In this document: piece after piece, positions 20,990 through 29,925 of the stretch
Position numbering within the stretch: the stretch's first letter is position 1
Layout of the letters: every line of letters starts with the position of its first letter
Assembly (NCBI RefSeq): GCF_000236905.1
Contig: NC_016532.1
Location: forward strand, 388,481 to 452,480
DNA from: Tetrapisispora phaffii CBS 4417
Lineage: Eukaryota > Ascomycota > Saccharomycetes > Saccharomycetales > Saccharomycetaceae
Length of the DNA stretch: 64,000 bases
Reading direction: 5' to 3'
The notes under the pieces: generated by a model
Seen by the model: only the letters and a program-made list of their open reading frames with translations
Told to the model about the DNA's origin: nothing
Database searches by the model: none
Translations under genes and position numbers: made by a program

Positions 20990-21584
20990 TACTTTTCAAG
21001 AAGGAATTGCTCAAAATACACAAATTCAACCTAAAGTACCCTGGTATACCTCATTCCATCCATTGAACACATAAATGGACAGAATGAAAAAAATGACAGC
21101 TAGTAATAAGTGCCCCATTCCTCCATATGCATATTATCAATATCAAATTAATAGATTCCCAATACTGAAGGACATTCTTATCCTAGAGATACTACAATCT
21201 TACCAAATCAAGTAGTTTTTTTGACTTGGTAGGCCTTAATAACATACCTATTAAATGGTTGTGATATATAACTTTTAAATAATGAATATAATGAATCCCT
21301 AATAACTTTGAACATCAATTCAGTGCGCAATTTGACCTTTGTTGTGTTGTACAACACAACAAAGGTCAAATGACATTGTGATCGTTAGTGTCATTTTGAG
21401 TTGACGTGTTAGGGTAATCTGACCTTCAACATCAAAATGAAAGCAACTTCGAAAGAGGTTCATTTCCTTCAAGTAATATATATCATTGCTAATAAACAAA
21501 TTCTAAACTTTACTACCTTGCATTGCATTATAGTCCCATTGCATTGAGACAATCGATGTTTTAAGAGGCCACTTACAATATTAA
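20990..21584. promoter_or_regulatory. Intergenic AHC2 - MRX15, rich in inverted repeats
   Basis: 595 bp with an unusual density of self-complementary sequence: an 11-bp imperfect hairpin (21201-21211 with 21221-21231), the 42-bp palindrome, and further overlapping inverted repeats to 21440. No ORF. It could be an extruding promoter element or an unannotated RNA. Confidence 0.5.
21330..21371. repeat. 42-bp perfect palindrome without spacer
   Basis: Bases 21330-21350 are the exact reverse complement of 21351-21371, centred on TTGT|ACAA, with no loop. Followed by AATGACA/TGTCATT (21369-21375, 21389-21395) and TCATTTTGA/TCAAAATGA (21391-21399, 21432-21440). It lies 214 bp upstream of the MRX15 ATG. 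Confidence 0.95.
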
Positions 21585-22478
21585 ATGGTAGCCAATTTAT
21601 CCGTTGCAAAAGTGCTCAATGGATTACTGTCCAAAAATACACCAACAGTGATCTATGCTAAACCTTTAAAACGTTCAATTAAGGTAGCCACTGCTTTATT
21701 GTCTTTTTCCTTCTTTGGCTATGGTATATCGTTTGCCAGCTGGTCATGGGAATCATCGTTATCACGTTTAAGAGACTTGAAACAAAGAGATGAGATAGCT
21801 AAAGGGTCTACGTGGGAGAAAGTGAAATTCTATGCTTCCACGTTATCGCCTTTTATTCTGCCCATCTTACCACTTACTATCTCAGTGGGGGCTCTCTTGG
21901 TGAGATCAAGAGTTGTATCTAAAGTTACTTATTACCCCCCAATTACAGCTGGTTCGAAGCCACTAGTTGAATTTACTCGTAATAGCTTGCTATTAAGTAG
22001 ACCTGTGGTGACCAAAAGACTGGTACCTTCGATTAATACGGTAGGCAAAACTAAGATATTTACCGGGGAAGGTACAAATGGAGCAGAAAATAAAAGTTCT
22101 TATATATTTTACCTCACTGACAAGAATCCATTAGTCGAACATTTTTGGGATAAGATATTCATTTTCCAGAGATCTGGGTCATTCTTTATGGACGATCCAA
22201 GAACTTTTGATGCTTTATTTGGAGGTGATTCAATCAAGTCATTAGATTCTTTAAAAAGGAGTAAACAACTAAGTAATGTAACTAATAACAGGACCGATAC
22301 ATATCAACAAGAAGAAAAAGAAGCTGAAGACAACAAAAGACTCTTGAGTAAACTATCAGAGAAGCAGTTGCAAAGAGCAAAAATACATTCCAACTCGGCT
22401 AAGAGCATTGTACAGAATATTAATTCCAACCATAAAAAAATCATTAATATATTTTGGAGGACAGCAATAGAACTCTGA
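21585..22478 (+). CDS. MRX15: Mitochondrial inner-membrane ribosome-associated protein (YNR040W/Mrx15, TMEM223-like)
   Basis: 297 aa (about 256 in S. cerevisiae). Mrx15 is known as a mitochondrial ribosome receptor that helps cotranslational membrane insertion, overlapping with Mba1; human TMEM223 is related. A basic N-terminus suggests mitochondrial import. Membrane segments lie near residues 34-53 and 85-105, flanking a soluble loop (SSLSRLRDLKQRDEIAKG). The C-terminal 190 residues are soluble and basic. Assigned mainly by synteny with YNR040W and topology. Confidence 0.8.
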   Translation: MVANLSVAKVLNGLLSKNTPTVIYAKPLKRSIKVATALLSFSFFGYGISFASWSWESSLSRLRDLKQRDEIAKGSTWEKVKFYASTLSPFILPILPLTISVGALLVRSRVVSKVTYYPPITAGSKPLVEFTRNSLLLSRPVVTKRLVPSINTVGKTKIFTGEGTNGAENKSSYIFYLTDKNPLVEHFWDKIFIFQRSGSFFMDDPRTFDALFGGDSIKSLDSLKRSKQLSNVTNNRTDTYQQEEKEAEDNKRLLSKLSEKQLQRAKIHSNSAKSIVQNINSNHKKIINIFWRTAIEL

Positions 22479-22488
22479 CTATTGATAT

Positions 22489-23628
22489 TTACAAAAATCC
22501 TAACAACGTTAGGAGATAGTCAAAAAATAATGCATATGAGAAATATAGACCAGTTTTAATGTTGCTGGTGAAATATTTCCAACAGTCTGCTGGATTGTTA
22601 AGATCGACATTTTTAATCATTGTAAATACTCTATAAGCAAATATGGCTAATCCACCAATGAACCCAGGACCTAAAATAAGACCTGCGTTTATGCCTGCAA
22701 TTGTAAATAAAGAAAATTGTGCAGTAGCTAAAACTGTTGAAATCTTTTTAGTATTCTTACCCCAAGCCAATGCCGTTGATTTAATACCGGCTTTGACGTC
22801 AAATGCTTTATCTTGATGAGCATATATGGTGTCATATATCATGCACCATAAGAAACTACCCGTGTACAAGGGAAGCATGGTGGACCAGTCCATTATACCC
22901 ATCGCTGGGAAACCCAGTAGAGCAGCCCAATTAAAACAAGCACTTAGTGCGATCTGTGGGTAATAAGTAAACCTTTTAAATAGTGGATATGTGAACACAA
23001 TTGGTAAGGATGCAAGACCCATCCACCAGCATTGTGCTGGTAATTGCGCTAAAACACCCATACCAACAACTGTTTGAGCAACTAAGAATATGGAGGCATT
23101 CTTGGTAGAAACCCTTTTTGAAGCAATTGGCCTTTCGACTGATCGGATCACTTTATCATCCAAATTTTTATCCCATATATCATTAATTGTACAACCAGCA
23201 CCTCTCATTACTAGAGATCCTAACCCAAACAGCCCCAGCATCCAGACAGTCGCACCCAAAGATGCGGAGGTCTGGATTGCAGCCATGGTTATTGCCCATG
23301 TACCAGGTAAATACAGTAACCAGGTTCCTACTGGTTTTTCCAATCTCATTAATTCAGCATAAGGGATCCATTTCTGGGGTAGTTTCGACACAAATGGTCC
23401 CAGATTCTCAAGTCTATCTTTTCTTGCATTCTTCAACTCGTCTTCAGTGAATACAGGCTTATCCTCGGGAACCTTTGCACTGGAGTACCCTCTGAATTGA
23501 CCTCTCGTAAATAAACTTCCGTTAACTTCACAAAATGACTTACAGCTAACAACACTCTTCTTAATGAACTGGCTGCCATTGAACGAGGAGACCATTGGTC
23601 TCGTAAATAAGCATCGAGATATATACAT
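22489..23628 (-). CDS. COQ2: 4-hydroxybenzoate polyprenyltransferase (coenzyme Q synthesis)
   Basis: 379 aa from the ATG at 23628; a TTG two codons upstream is not used. Joins the polyprenyl chain to 4-hydroxybenzoate on the matrix side of the inner mitochondrial membrane. A mitochondrial presequence covers roughly the first 45-60 residues. The first Asp-rich motif NDIWDKNLDDK and the second YDTIYAHQDKAFD bind the Mg-diphosphate, and about eight hydrophobic segments surround them. Corresponds to YNR041C. Ends only 10 bp from the convergent MRX15 stop, so the 3' UTRs overlap. Confidence 0.97.
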   Translation of the reverse strand: MYISRCLFTRPMVSSFNGSQFIKKSVVSCKSFCEVNGSLFTRGQFRGYSSAKVPEDKPVFTEDELKNARKDRLENLGPFVSKLPQKWIPYAELMRLEKPVGTWLLYLPGTWAITMAAIQTSASLGATVWMLGLFGLGSLVMRGAGCTINDIWDKNLDDKVIRSVERPIASKRVSTKNASIFLVAQTVVGMGVLAQLPAQCWWMGLASLPIVFTYPLFKRFTYYPQIALSACFNWAALLGFPAMGIMDWSTMLPLYTGSFLWCMIYDTIYAHQDKAFDVKAGIKSTALAWGKNTKKISTVLATAQFSLFTIAGINAGLILGPGFIGGLAIFAYRVFTMIKNVDLNNPADCWKYFTSNIKTGLYFSYALFFDYLLTLLGFL

Positions 23629-24178
23629 TACCAATTGATTACACTAAGGACTCTAAACTCTTGGACACTGCGTTTAACTGTTCTACTATATATTATTTCA
23701 AGCTCCAACTTTATAAGCAAACTTTAGGAAGACAATTGATGGCAACAGACCTTTAACTACCGATACACAAGTATGTTCAAGAGCATACGAGCTTCGAAAA
23801 CTTTTGTTACTCTGACTTCAGCTCAAAATATCGATACTCAAGTTTCTTCGAGAATGTGTTTTATCGGTTTGGAAGATCTTGAAGCGATGCCTCGAAACTT
23901 GAAAGATGTCTTTTATCGCAGACCTTCAAGAACCTTGAATTGTAAAAGAAATGTTTTGAAAAAATTTTGAAGACTTGAACACCATTAAGATGACTGTAAG
24001 CATGGTCGATTGTTATATAAGAAGATGAGTTATCAACTATCGTTGATATATTGGTAAGGTTTTCTTTCAATTGGTGGCTTTGCTTTTGAGATTCCAGCAT
24101 AGCGCATATATTGGGATTAAACTGATATAAATAAATACAATACATAGACAGAGACACCTCCACAACATTAAGAGAAAC
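23629..24178. promoter_or_regulatory. Divergent promoter region COQ2 / MVD1
   Basis: 550 bp. TRX3 (YCR083W) would be expected here. A 65-codon + strand frame at 23773-23970 begins with a presequence-like MFKSIRASKTF but shows no thioredoxin WCGPC motif. Two similar 22-bp segments ending TTTTATCG occur near 23849 and 23903. Confidence 0.4.
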
Positions 24179-25369
24179 ATGACTCTACACGTTGCTTCTG
24201 CCACTGCTCCTGTTAATATTGCTACCTTGAAGTACTGGGGTAAGAGAGACAAGGATTTGAACTTGCCTACTAATTCTTCTATTTCAGTAACATTGTCTCA
24301 AGATGATTTAAGAACTTTGACCTCTGTTGCATGTGGTCCAGAATTACAAGAAGATAAGTTATGGTTAAACGGTAAGGAGGAATCTCTAGGTAGTGAAAGA
24401 ACTCAAAACTGTTTGAAGGATTTGAGGGACTTGAGGGCTAAGATGGAAGCCTCTGACTCCAGCATGCCAACTATGTCTCAATGGAAATTGCATATTGTTT
24501 CAGAAAATAACTTCCCAACTGCTGCTGGTTTAGCTTCGTCTGCTGCAGGGTTTGCTGCTTTGGTTGTTGCCATCACAAAGGTCTTCCAATTGAAAGAGGA
24601 TTACTCTGAAATCTCAAAGATTGCTAGAAAGGGTTCCGGTTCTGCTTGTAGATCTTTATTCGGTGGTTATGTTGCTTGGGAAATGGGGCAATCTATTGAT
24701 GGTTCCGATTCCAAAGCTGTTCCAGTTAGCACTAAAGAGGACTGGCCAAATATGAAGGCTGCTGTCTTAGTTGTCAGTGATGTCAAGAAGGACACGCCAT
24801 CAACTAGCGGAATGCAATTGACTGTCAAGACCTCTGATTTATTCCAAGAAAGAATTAAGAACGTTGTTCCAAAGAGATTCGAGGAAATGAAGAAGTCTAT
24901 TGTTGAAAAAGATTTTGCAACTTTTGCTGACTTAACTATGAAAGACTCAAACAGTTTCCACGCAACTTGTCTAGACTCCTACCCACCAATTTTCTACATG
25001 AATGATACTTCAAGAAAAATTATTAGATTAGTTCACAACATTAATGCTTTTTACAATGAAACAATTGTTGCTTACACTTACGATGCTGGTCCAAACGCTG
25101 TTCTGTATTATTTAGAAGAAAATGAGGAAAAATTATTTGCCTTTATTTACAAGTACTTCAATAAAGTCAGTGGTTGGGACACTAAATACAATGCTTCTGA
25201 GTTACAAAATTTCCTAAAGAAATTCGATGCAGTTGAAGAAAAGTTAAATTTCCAAACTGATGAGGATATTTACAAGGGTGTCTCTAGAGTCATTTTGACT
25301 AGAGTTGGTGATGGTCCACAATCAACTGATCAATGTTTGATTAACAAGGAAACCGGTTTACCAAATTAA
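24179..25369 (+). CDS. MVD1: Diphosphomevalonate decarboxylase
   Basis: 396 aa, the same length as S. cerevisiae Mvd1/Erg19 (YNR043W). ATP-dependent decarboxylation of mevalonate diphosphate to isopentenyl diphosphate, last step of the mevalonate pathway, cytosolic. GHMP-kinase-fold motifs are visible: APVNIATLKYWGKRD near the N-terminus, the glycine/serine phosphate loop NFPTAAGLASSAAGFAALV (about 113-131), SGSACRSLFGGYVAWEMG with the catalytic Ser/Arg, and DAGPNAVLY containing the catalytic aspartate. Codon use looks biased to highly expressed codons (GGT, GCT, TCT, AAG). Confidence 0.98.
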   Translation: MTLHVASATAPVNIATLKYWGKRDKDLNLPTNSSISVTLSQDDLRTLTSVACGPELQEDKLWLNGKEESLGSERTQNCLKDLRDLRAKMEASDSSMPTMSQWKLHIVSENNFPTAAGLASSAAGFAALVVAITKVFQLKEDYSEISKIARKGSGSACRSLFGGYVAWEMGQSIDGSDSKAVPVSTKEDWPNMKAAVLVVSDVKKDTPSTSGMQLTVKTSDLFQERIKNVVPKRFEEMKKSIVEKDFATFADLTMKDSNSFHATCLDSYPPIFYMNDTSRKIIRLVHNINAFYNETIVAYTYDAGPNAVLYYLEENEEKLFAFIYKYFNKVSGWDTKYNASELQNFLKKFDAVEEKLNFQTDEDIYKGVSRVILTRVGDGPQSTDQCLINKETGLPN

Positions 25370-25781
25370 CTCCAATTGACTACAAATTCATTTCTGAACT
25401 ATTAATAACTTAACATTACTGTAATAAATATATAAACACAAATTCATATAAGCCCACTTGCTAATAAATGTTCGTTTAAGAACTAAAAGAAAACACTTTT
25501 TTGGATTAAGGCAATAATCTCATATAAGGTAATTATAAAATGATATAATATTTATAATTAAGCCTAAAGTATGTTTTAGTTTTTAAATGATATTATATTA
25601 ATAATAATATTTATATATGTATATATACAATTGAAATAATTCCAATTAAATATGGATTTTTTTCAATGATTCGTTTGCTTTATGACTAAAGTATTATCAG
25701 TTTTCTGATTAATGTATGGATTGGAGTATATGGTTCGTAAACTTGGATGGTAAATTATTCATTAATGTATTTTTAATTGTT
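25370..25781. other. Convergent 3' intergenic MVD1 / TUP1
   Basis: 412 bp of very AT-rich sequence with TATATA-type polyadenylation efficiency elements (for example 25605-25630). No genes are seen. Confidence 0.5.
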
Positions 25782-27881
25782 TCACATTTTATCAGAATCT
25801 GCAATTTTACGATATTTCCAAATTCTAGCTTTACAATCACCACTACCAGTAGCAAATACACCGTATTCTGTGCCTAATGGGTGACCATTAGCAACAGCAA
25901 CAGAGATAACAGAATTTCTGTGACCTTGTAGCATCAATAATGGATTACCTGATTTGGTATCCCAGAACAAGACACCACGGTCCTTAGAACCCGATAAAAT
26001 ATATTCATCACCTTGTGTAGTAGCCACGGATAAAACAAAATCTTTGTGACCAGTGTACGTAACTTCACAGGTACCCGGGACGTTTGGTTTGAGGTCTTTG
26101 TTGTTAGCATCATTTAGATTCCATAGTTTTACAGATCTATCTAAAGAACCGGATACAACATTGTTACCATCTCTAGTAAATACAACACTGTAGACTGAAT
26201 CTTTGTGACCAGTTCCTAATTCGTTTTCTGAGTCTAACCTTTCGACTAAGAAACCCGTTTCTGAATCCCAAACACGTACAGCACGGTCTAAAGAACCGGC
26301 AGCAATGTATTTACCATCCTCTGGAGAAACAGCAACGGTAGTGACACCGTCTTCAATAGATAAAGTTAAAGAACATTGACCAGTACGTAAATCCCAGATT
26401 CTAACGGTACGATCGCCGGAACCAGAAACCAATTTCTCACCGGATGGGAAGTAGTCTAGAGAGTAAATATCTTGTTCATGGCCTTGTAATACCATAATTA
26501 TCTTCTTTTGAGCAATATCCCAGATTCTGATTAATCTATCTTCAGCACCAGTAGCTAGAAATTTACCATCTGGTGAGAAACAGACAGAACGAATGTATAA
26601 ATCAGAAGAAGTAGTTGCGGAAGTAGAGTAAGTTGTAGTGTCGTTATTTTCTTCACCTCCTTCGGAATCCTTTGAGTTTTGGCCCGGAGTGATGTGTGAA
26701 GCTGAATCGTCTGAGAGTCTAGCAATCAATTCACCAGAGGCTACGTTGTAAACTTGAGTAGTCTTGTTACAACCTGTAGCTAGGAATTTCCCGTCGTTGC
26801 TGAATCTAACGCAGCAGACAACGGAGGTGTGGTCCAAGGACTTGTGTAACTCGACGTCGATGTTTCTTGGCAAAGCTGGATTATACAAGATGTAGTAGTC
26901 ATCGGTTTGTTTTTTTAAGCCTGCAGGGATAGTCTGAGAGTCCAAGTCCAGCAAGAAAGGAGGAATTGGTTTTGTATGGTTTGCGCGCTGGTCGTAAGGT
27001 ACTAAATAGTGGCTTTCCTTTGTAGCAGACGTTGCCTTTGCTTCCTTTGCGGGGGCTGGCGCTTCTGTTTTTTTGTCTTCTGTCTTTGATGCGATAGCTG
27101 GAACTGGAACGGGAGCCGCTTCTTGCTTTGGTTCGACAGGGACAGCTGGGACGGCAGCTGAGGCAGCAGCAGCTGATGCTGCTGGTAGCGGAGCTGCTGG
27201 CTTCTCGACGGCAGCGATAATTGGAGCAGCAGGAGCAACCGGAGCAGCAACTGGAGCAGGTTTGGCTGGAGCGACGCTAGCTGGCGCTGTAGCTGGAGAG
27301 CCGGCAAACTCAGATTGCGCCGGCTGGGTCAAAGCTGGAGCCGGAGCGGCCACAACCGGAGGGGCTTGTGGTTGGCCCGCTGCCGCAACTGAGATGCTCC
27401 CGGGTGGGAACGGCAAGGTCTGGGCACCGCTGCTTGGCAACTGCGACTGCTGCAAGTGTGCTGGAACGAGCTGCGGCATGGAGCCCACTGGAGCCTGGTA
27501 AGGCTGTTGGATGTGCTGTGGGAACACAGCGTTCGCCGTGTTTGGGGAGCCTTGCTGTTGCTGCTGGTGTTGTTGCTGCTGCAGCTGCTGTTGCTGGGAA
27601 TGGTGCGCGCTCAAGGACGAGAGCTGTAGGCCTCGCTGGTCAAGCTCGATCTTCAGTCTGTTGATCTCCTCTTCGTAGGCATCTTTCATTTTCCTATGCG
27701 TGAGCTCTAGCTCGTAGACGGTGTTTCTGATCTGCTGCATCTCTGCCAGTTGCTGGTTGACTTTGGAGTCGTAGTCCTTCTGGTTCTGCAGACGATACGA
27801 GTTGGCCTCCTGGGAGACCTGTGCGAACTCCTGTCTGACCGCCTCCAGCAGGTCGTTAACTTTGTTCGGTGGGGCTGACAT
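25782..27881 (-). CDS. TUP1: General transcriptional corepressor Tup1
   Basis: 699 aa (about 713 in S. cerevisiae, YCR084C). Tup1 tetramers with Ssn6/Cyc8 are recruited by DNA-binding repressors. An N-terminal coiled coil for tetramerisation and Cyc8 binding spans about 1-85, followed by polyQ around 95-112. A long Pro/Ala/Val-rich linker (about 120-285) follows. Seven WD40 repeats fill about 345-695, each with a clear blade end such as IRIWDIA, VRIWDLR, VRVWDSE, VKLWNLN, VLFWDTK and ARIWKYR. The WD half is AT-rich, while the N-terminal third is in a GC-rich island shared with CSM1. Confidence 0.98.
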   Translation of the reverse strand: MSAPPNKVNDLLEAVRQEFAQVSQEANSYRLQNQKDYDSKVNQQLAEMQQIRNTVYELELTHRKMKDAYEEEINRLKIELDQRGLQLSSLSAHHSQQQQLQQQQHQQQQQGSPNTANAVFPQHIQQPYQAPVGSMPQLVPAHLQQSQLPSSGAQTLPFPPGSISVAAAGQPQAPPVVAAPAPALTQPAQSEFAGSPATAPASVAPAKPAPVAAPVAPAAPIIAAVEKPAAPLPAASAAAASAAVPAVPVEPKQEAAPVPVPAIASKTEDKKTEAPAPAKEAKATSATKESHYLVPYDQRANHTKPIPPFLLDLDSQTIPAGLKKQTDDYYILYNPALPRNIDVELHKSLDHTSVVCCVRFSNDGKFLATGCNKTTQVYNVASGELIARLSDDSASHITPGQNSKDSEGGEENNDTTTYSTSATTSSDLYIRSVCFSPDGKFLATGAEDRLIRIWDIAQKKIIMVLQGHEQDIYSLDYFPSGEKLVSGSGDRTVRIWDLRTGQCSLTLSIEDGVTTVAVSPEDGKYIAAGSLDRAVRVWDSETGFLVERLDSENELGTGHKDSVYSVVFTRDGNNVVSGSLDRSVKLWNLNDANNKDLKPNVPGTCEVTYTGHKDFVLSVATTQGDEYILSGSKDRGVLFWDTKSGNPLLMLQGHRNSVISVAVANGHPLGTEYGVFATGSGDCKARIWKYRKIADSDKM

Positions 27882-28260
27882 GGGGGTGGGGTACAGTAGC
27901 GTGTATGTGTGAGCGAGTGTGTTTGGTGGCGCGTATGGGGGAAGTGTAGAGTCGATATGTAGCTCAGCACAGGGCAGCTTCTTTATATGCGGCGGTAGGT
28001 ATCGTATGCGAGGTAGGGGAGCGTGATAACGGGGTACAGCAGCACAGATCTGGTGTCCTGTGCCCGTTCAATGCAACACGTAGTGGCGTTCGATCAACCC
28101 ATTATTCTCGATGTTTGTTTTTCACACTCTGACCTTTGTTGTTTTGTTACTAGAAGGAATTGGAAAAAATTGCAAGGCGGTAGATGGCACACAACTGGTG
28201 CCAAAGCGCATTTCGTGCAAAACAACAAAACACACCGCCAGCGCCCGGGCGGCAGCGACA

Positions 28261-28291
28261 GCGGCGGCGGCCAGCGGGGGGCCGCCGCCGC
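28261..28291. repeat. All-GC hairpin
   Basis: Arms GCGGCGGCGGCC (28261-28272) and GGCCGCCGCCGC (28280-28291) are perfect complements around a 7-base loop. The GGCGGC cores resemble the centre of Ume6/URS1 sites, but the flanks do not match the full consensus. Confidence 0.8.
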
Positions 28292-28306
28292 GAATTAAGG
28301 GGCGTG

Positions 28307-28405
28307 CGGGTAATGCAGCATGCACCACGTGAGACGCACGTGGTGTCACGTGACCCTTACCATCGTCACGTTGTTACCACGTGACGGTCCTTTCCGCCCG
28401 GGTAA
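28307..28405. promoter_or_regulatory. Cluster of four CACGTG boxes bracketed by two Reb1-like sites
   Basis: CACGTG at 28326, 28337, 28347 (within TCACGTGA) and 28378 (within CCACGTGAC). CGGGTAA lies at 28307-28313 and 28399-28405. CACGTG is bound in yeasts by Cbf1, Pho4 and related bHLH factors; Reb1 (TTACCCG) is a nucleosome-positioning factor. Confidence 0.7.
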
Positions 28406-28602
28406 GTGTCTGTTGGTGGCGGCACCTAGCCGCGTGCCGCCACAGCCAAGAAACCCGAGGTTCGAGCAACAGCAGCCATGGCCCACACACCCCCAATGGC
28501 AAACGACTCTGGGAGGCACTGTCCCCACCACGGTCGACCATCCCAGTAGCGATCGATGCCACCGATAGGCACTGGCTCGGCAGTGCATCATCTGGCGTTA
28601 TA

Positions 28603-28634
28603 AGCAGTTGCTGGTGCAAGCACCAGCAACTGCT
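28603..28634. repeat. 15-bp-arm inverted repeat just upstream of CSM1
   Basis: AGCAGTTGCTGGTGC (28603-28617) and its exact reverse complement (28620-28634) are separated by AA. It ends 59 bp before the CSM1 ATG, so it may lie in the 5' leader. Confidence 0.92.
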
Positions 28635-28693
28635 CAAACACTCTTTGTGGTTCCCATCGCAACCCCTGCCAACTGGACCCAGCGCACCCCCCG

Positions 28694-29266
28694 ATGGCTA
28701 ACACGTTGGAACAATACAAGAAACTGATAGGCGAGCGTCTGGATAATGCGGACTTGCTCGTCTCGAAGCTGGTGCTCGAGAACTCGCTGCTGAAACAGCA
28801 ACTCGAGTCGAAGGACGAGCAACTCAAGCTTCTCAACGGCAGACTCGAGCATCTGGCCGCGCAAGAGCAGAGGCATGCCTCTGCTCTGCAGGATGCAAAC
28901 GAGGCCACCGAGATCGTCAAGGACCTATTTGAGCACATGTGCGGCGTGCGCTTGCACAAATCGTATGAGGACGACACGGGTCTGTGGTTCGATACTTCCC
29001 AGGGTTCGTCAAAGGGCGTTATGGACTACAAACTGGGCTTCGTGAAGGCACAGGCCTCGGATTCTGCGGGCTCCGCAGACTCGAGCACGAGCGCTGGGGG
29101 CACCCAGGTCATATACGTGCCTCTCTTGAAACAACGGTCCGCTGAGGAACTCAAGAAACTTCAGGAACAGCTTCCGGATTACATGTTCGACACTTTGAGC
29201 TTTCCCCTGGCCTCGTTGAACCAATTCTACACAAAACTCACAAGAAGTCTCAACAAGCACGAGTGA
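28694..29266 (+). CDS. CSM1: Monopolin subunit Csm1
   Basis: 190 aa, equal in length to S. cerevisiae Csm1 (YCR086W). With Lrs4, Csm1 forms the V-shaped monopolin complex that clamps sister kinetochores in meiosis I and holds rDNA and silent chromatin in the nucleolus. The N-terminal coiled coil is obvious (about 1-80). The C-terminal globular RWD-like domain runs from about residue 85 (VKDLFEHMCGV) to 185. Codon use is strongly GC-ending (CTC, CTG, GAG, TCG), unlike most genes in the window. Confidence 0.93.
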   Translation: MANTLEQYKKLIGERLDNADLLVSKLVLENSLLKQQLESKDEQLKLLNGRLEHLAAQEQRHASALQDANEATEIVKDLFEHMCGVRLHKSYEDDTGLWFDTSQGSSKGVMDYKLGFVKAQASDSAGSADSSTSAGGTQVIYVPLLKQRSAEELKKLQEQLPDYMFDTLSFPLASLNQFYTKLTRSLNKHE

Positions 29267-29390
29267 CGTGCTGCTTCGCAAGCCCTATACAGGTACATAT
29301 AAACTTTGCATTTCAATAGGTAGATATTTAATATATACGCGTTACAAACGACCTGGCATACTTCTATTCTATTCCCCAAGTCTTTTGGTT

Positions 29391-29810
29391 TTATTCCTTC
29401 AGGATTAAGTTCCCCGATTCGTCGACTATTAGTCTTTTCAATAGCTCCTTCTTGGCGTCTTTGTCTTTGAGCGTCTTCATGATCTTGTATAATGACTCGC
29501 CCTTGGTCAGTGTGAATTTTGGTTTGGCCTCAGGCTTCTTGGCCTCAGTCTTCTTGGCCTCGGGCTTCTTGGCCTCAGCTTTCTTCACCTCAGTCTTCTT
29601 GCCACCCTTCTTCTTGCCCTGGTATAAAGCCTTCTGGTACTTTTCATCCTCCGTTATGCATTCTGTGTGCTTTTGGTAACTGTACCCGTCATCAAACGTG
29701 GTCGAACAGTCGATGCATGTATAATAGGCATTTGGGCAACGGTAGTAATGCTTTTCGGTGTTCTTTTTAGGAACAGTGTCGTTACAGACCTCACAATTGA
29801 AAGTAACCAT
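29391..29810 (-). CDS. LYAR-type C2HC zinc-finger protein (YCR087C-A-like), probably nucleolar
   Basis: 139 aa. Two N-terminal zinc-binding modules read CEVCNDTVPKKNTEKHYYRC and CIDCSTTF...HTEC, the LYAR arrangement. A basic repeat of AKKPE/AKKTE pentamers covers about residues 72-94 and a short helical C-terminal segment follows. Corresponds in order and strand to S. cerevisiae YCR087C-A. An abutting RRPE+PAC promoter module upstream supports a ribosome-biogenesis role, which fits LYAR family proteins being nucleolar. Precise function unknown. Confidence 0.85.
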   Translation of the reverse strand: MVTFNCEVCNDTVPKKNTEKHYYRCPNAYYTCIDCSTTFDDGYSYQKHTECITEDEKYQKALYQGKKKGGKKTEVKKAEAKKPEAKKTEAKKPEAKPKFTLTKGESLYKIMKTLKDKDAKKELLKRLIVDESGNLILKE

Positions 29811-29906
29811 GTTTTTGACCTCTTATGCCTCTCTGCTCTCCGCTAAGTCTCAACATCACTACCTCAACCTCTCCAGATATATCACATTCTTTAATACACA
29901 TTGCAT

Positions 29907-29925
29907 CTCATCGCAAAATTTTTCA
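29907..29925 (-). promoter_or_regulatory. Abutting PAC + RRPE module
   Basis: On the minus strand, TGAAAAATTTT (29925-29915) runs directly into GCGATGAG (29914-29907), about 100 bp upstream of the LYAR-like ATG. Both are exact consensus matches. Confidence 0.8.

Larger units (their letters stand above)
27882..28693. promoter_or_regulatory. GC-rich divergent promoter region TUP1 / CSM1
   Basis: 812 bp with GC content far above the rest of the window, especially 28230-28500. Contains four CACGTG boxes, two Reb1-type CGGGTAA sites and two strong hairpins, listed separately. Long frames on both strands here are by-products of low stop-codon density and do not look coding. Confidence 0.6.

Noticed and set aside
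27073..27501. 142-codon Ala/Gly-rich frame antisense to TUP1
   Set aside because: Mirror of the Pro/Ala-rich TUP1 linker; composition is fully explained by the coding strand.
28320..28400. Centromere (CDEI-like CACGTG)
   Set aside because: No CDEIII consensus and no adjacent ~80-bp AT-only CDEII; the surroundings are GC-rich. The boxes are better read as promoter sites.
28023..28701. Several overlapping frames on both strands between TUP1 and CSM1 (60-129 codons)
   Set aside because: The region is GC-rich, so stop codons are rare on all frames. The frames overlap regulatory motifs, begin mostly at poor starts and show no domain or composition expected of a protein.
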